Assembly: GCF_900187185.1 (NCBI RefSeq)
Contig: NZ_LT906465.1
Span: 2,356,001-2,420,000, forward strand
Direction: 5' to 3'
DNA: 64,000 nt
DNA from: Chryseobacterium taklimakanense
GTDB taxonomy: Bacteria; Bacteroidota; Bacteroidia; Flavobacteriales; Weeksellaceae
Part shown: positions 62,557 to 64,000 of the stretch, one piece after another
Layout: the number at the start of each line of letters is the position of its first letter
How positions within the stretch are numbered: the stretch's first letter is position 1
Notes under the pieces: model-generated
The model's database searches: none
What the model was told of the DNA's origin: nothing
Seen by the model: the letters and a program-made list of their open reading frames with translations, nothing else
Translations under genes and position numbers: made by a program

Positions 62557-62630
62557 GGCCCTATAACTCAGTTGGTTAGAGTAGCTGACTCATAATCAGC
62601 AAGTCCTTGGTTCGAGCCCAAGTGGGGCCA
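62557..62630 (+). tRNA. tRNA with anticodon CAT (elongator Met or lysidine-type Ile)
   Basis: A 74-nt cloverleaf is readable. The acceptor is GGCCCTA/TGGGGCC, the D arm contains CTCAGTTGGTTAGAG, the anticodon stem GCTGA/TCAGC encloses the loop CTCATAA (anticodon CAT), and the T arm contains GGTTCGAGCC. CCA is not encoded. The acceptor stem looks somewhat like E. coli tRNA-Ile2, so Met and Ile(k2C) cannot be told apart by eye. An upstream degenerate 7-nt-period stretch lies at about 62518-62552. Confidence 0.93.
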
Positions 62631-62642
62631 CTTTTTTAAATC

Positions 62643-62675
62643 AACCATTTACAAATTGTAAGTGGTTTTTTTATT
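62643..62675 (+). terminator. Terminator of the tRNA gene
   Basis: AACCATTTAC/GTAAGTGGTT stem (62643-62652, 62658-62667), 5-nt loop, then seven T. Confidence 0.9.
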
Positions 62676-63038
62676 TTACCAATTATGGATTATAAGGAAT
62701 ATAAAACCAAAATCGACTGGGACGGCATTACGTAAGAAATATAAACACTCGGATTTTGACCTTTTTTATTATGTGGAAACACCCAAATTTAATGAGATGA
62801 GAAAATAAAATTCTTATAATTTACAATATATTGCCTTTCAAAACCTCCAACTTTTCAAAGCAGAAAAACTGGATTAAGGCATGGTACACTGAAATAGTTT
62901 TAATATCGGCGAGCTCGTAGAGATTTAAAGTGGTTTTTCATAAATAATCTCATTAAATTCATAAAAATAAGTTAATATGGGAAAAGCCCTCATTCTTGGC
63001 ACAAAAATTATTTGTTAAAAAAGGAAATAAATTTTGAA
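62676..63038. other. Non-coding stretch with possible decayed coding remnants
   Basis: No intact gene lies here. Short frames such as one from 62685 (MDYKEYKTKIDWDGIT then stop) and a following open piece reading YKHSDFDLFYYVETPKF look protein-like and may be parts of a degraded gene. The rest is AT-rich. No promoter for the downstream secreted protein was recognised with confidence. Confidence 0.3.
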
Positions 63039-63464
63039 ATGAGGAAAACAATACTTGCATTTTTAATTGCATTTTCAGGATTGGTTTGGGCACAAAAGAC
63101 CCCGCTAAGAGAAATGTACCAATACTCTGGAAAAAACGATAAAGCGCTCGTAAAGGCTAAAACCGACCTTTTTTTACTGAATATTTTGGCGTCGGATAAG
63201 TTTGAAGTGAAGACCAACAGTTCCGGGAACGATCATTTGGATGTGAATCTTTTAATGCCTTTTTCCAACGGTAAAATATCATCCCGGGTGCGTTATGATT
63301 TTCTGAACGAAGGTTTTGTTGTTTCACTTTCCAATACAAAACTTGTGAGCAGGGACGGAAAAGTAACTTTGCTTAATAATCCTTCAGATCTCAATCATAA
63401 CAAAGTTCTTGAAAGCTTAAAGGGCCTGGTTTTCACCACTTATCAAAAGGAAATAAACAAATAG
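63039..63464 (+). CDS. Secreted protein of unknown function, 141 residues
   Basis: A signal peptide covers 1-18 (MRKTILAFLIAFSGLVWAQ). The mature part is a small alpha/beta protein with no Cys, no T9SS tail and no lipobox. Recognisable phrases are LVKAKTDLFLLNIL near 36 and KVLESLKGLVFTTYQKEIN at the end. The ATG at 63039 is preferred to the upstream TTG (63012) because it begins the signal peptide. I do not know the family. Confidence 0.7.
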   Translation: MRKTILAFLIAFSGLVWAQKTPLREMYQYSGKNDKALVKAKTDLFLLNILASDKFEVKTNSSGNDHLDVNLLMPFSNGKISSRVRYDFLNEGFVVSLSNTKLVSRDGKVTLLNNPSDLNHNKVLESLKGLVFTTYQKEINK

Positions 63465-63466
63465 GA

Positions 63467-63495
63467 AAAGCCTCCGGATTTTGGAGGCTTTATCT
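63467..63495. terminator. Bidirectional terminator between the secreted unknown and the M23 peptidase
   Basis: AAAGCCTCC/GGAGGCTTT perfect 9-bp stem (63467-63475, 63483-63491), 7-nt loop, T-rich tails both ways. Confidence 0.85.
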
Positions 63496-63498
63496 TTT

Positions 63499-64000
63499 TT
63501 AGAAATTCAAAAACAGTTTTGGGTTTACCGGAGTGTTGTTTTTGTGCACTTCGTAGTGAAGGTGCGGGCCTGTCGAACGGCCGCTGTTTCCTGATTTTGC
63601 GATGACCTGATTTACTTTCACCTGATCATTGGTCTGAACCAGAATTTGTGAAAGATGCCCGTAAAGCGTCGCCAAACCGTTGCCGTGTGAGATAATCACG
63701 CAGTTTCCGTAACCGCCTTTCTGCCCTGCAAAAATTACGGTTCCGATTGCTGCACTGCGCACATCAGTGCCGTAAGGCACCGCGAAATCCATGCCTTTGT
63801 GAAACTGGATCTGGTCAGCTTCTGCGGGAGGATTATTTTTTTCTGTGGGAACTGCTTTGGATTTGTTTGCAGCCGCGGTTGCAGATTCTGGAATCACCGT
63901 TCTTTTAACCACATTTCCCAAGCTGTCTTTTTCCTCGATGATTTGCGGTTCGGGTTTTGCCGCTTCCATTGCCGGAGCTTTCACTGCAGCCATCATCACT
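63499..64000 (-). CDS. M23-family peptidoglycan endopeptidase (LytM domain), start beyond window
   Basis: The visible part is the C-terminal 167 residues, and the true start lies past the right edge. After a low-complexity Ala/Pro/Lys linker comes the LytM zinc peptidase domain. HKGMDFAVPYGTDV has the first His and Asp ligands, and GPHLHYEVHKN has the HxH pair, so all metal ligands are present. Such enzymes cut peptide cross-links of peptidoglycan at the cell envelope. The internal Met codons at the edge are unlikely starts. Confidence 0.92.
   Translation of the reverse strand, partial: VMMAAVKAPAMEAAKPEPQIIEEKDSLGNVVKRTVIPESATAAANKSKAVPTEKNNPPAEADQIQFHKGMDFAVPYGTDVRSAAIGTVIFAGQKGGYGNCVIISHGNGLATLYGHLSQILVQTNDQVKVNQVIAKSGNSGRSTGPHLHYEVHKNNTPVNPKLFLNF

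Noticed and set aside
62557-62630. tRNA as an integration site of a genomic island
   Set aside because: No integrase gene and no second copy of the tRNA 3' end were seen in the window.

Overview
The window is a stretch of a Bacteroidota chromosome, most likely the class Flavobacteriia and, by overall feel, the Chryseobacterium/Kaistella (Weeksellaceae) group. The evidence is of several kinds: moderate-low GC; TAnnTTTG-type -7 promoter boxes instead of E. coli -10 boxes; no obvious Shine-Dalgarno sites; secreted enzymes with type IX secretion C-terminal domains; a PorV-like barrel protein; a mevalonate-type HMG-CoA reductase; and a complete 14-gene nuo operon with a short NuoG. No phage, insertion sequence or CRISPR array is seen. 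The genus is an inference, since no 16S gene is present.

Layout. 1-12.5 kb, mostly minus strand: a fused eukaryote-like UMP synthase (cut by the window edge), a secreted serine hydrolase (plus strand), a SixA phosphatase, an MscS channel, an iron-uptake pair (PepSY-type membrane protein and TonB siderophore receptor, with a Fur-like palindrome and promoter), an amino-acid permease, an Uup-type ABC-F protein and a membrane-anchored GH25 lysozyme. 12.6-22.3 kb: ndh-trmD, a T9SS-secreted alpha-amylase, an endonuclease/exonuclease/phosphatase protein, an Lrp regulator, deoC, an EamA transporter overlapping a PorV-like gene, and a secreted unknown. 22.4-31.1 kb: uvrC, hutH, a DODA-type dioxygenase, YceI, a two-gene radical-SAM/DUF4130 DNA repair or modification pair, and HMG-CoA reductase. 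31.1-36.9 kb: small membrane proteins, a second EamA transporter, sucC, ruvX, def, a DUF5606 protein and mazG.

37.3-51.6 kb holds the minus-strand nuoABCDE-FGHIJKLMN operon for respiratory complex I. A MntA-HepT nucleotidyltransferase/HEPN toxin-antitoxin module is nested between nuoE and nuoF; its toxin gene carries a single-base frameshift. Many spacers of this operon carry degenerate tandem repeats with a 7-nt period or other dispersed elements. 51.7-64 kb: a GNAT-type acetyltransferase, a zinc metallopeptidase, YigZ and ribD, a DUF349 coiled-coil protein, aroE, a T9SS-secreted endonuclease I, an FtsX/LolE-like permease with rbfA, methylmalonyl-CoA epimerase, a tRNA with anticodon CAT, a secreted unknown and an M23 peptidase cut by the right edge.

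The parts most worth following up are the MntA-HepT module inside the complex I operon, the radical-SAM/DUF4130 pair whose radical-SAM member ends in a textbook sliding-clamp-binding peptide, the eukaryote-type UMP synthase fusion, and several families of structured intergenic repeats that share a common core.
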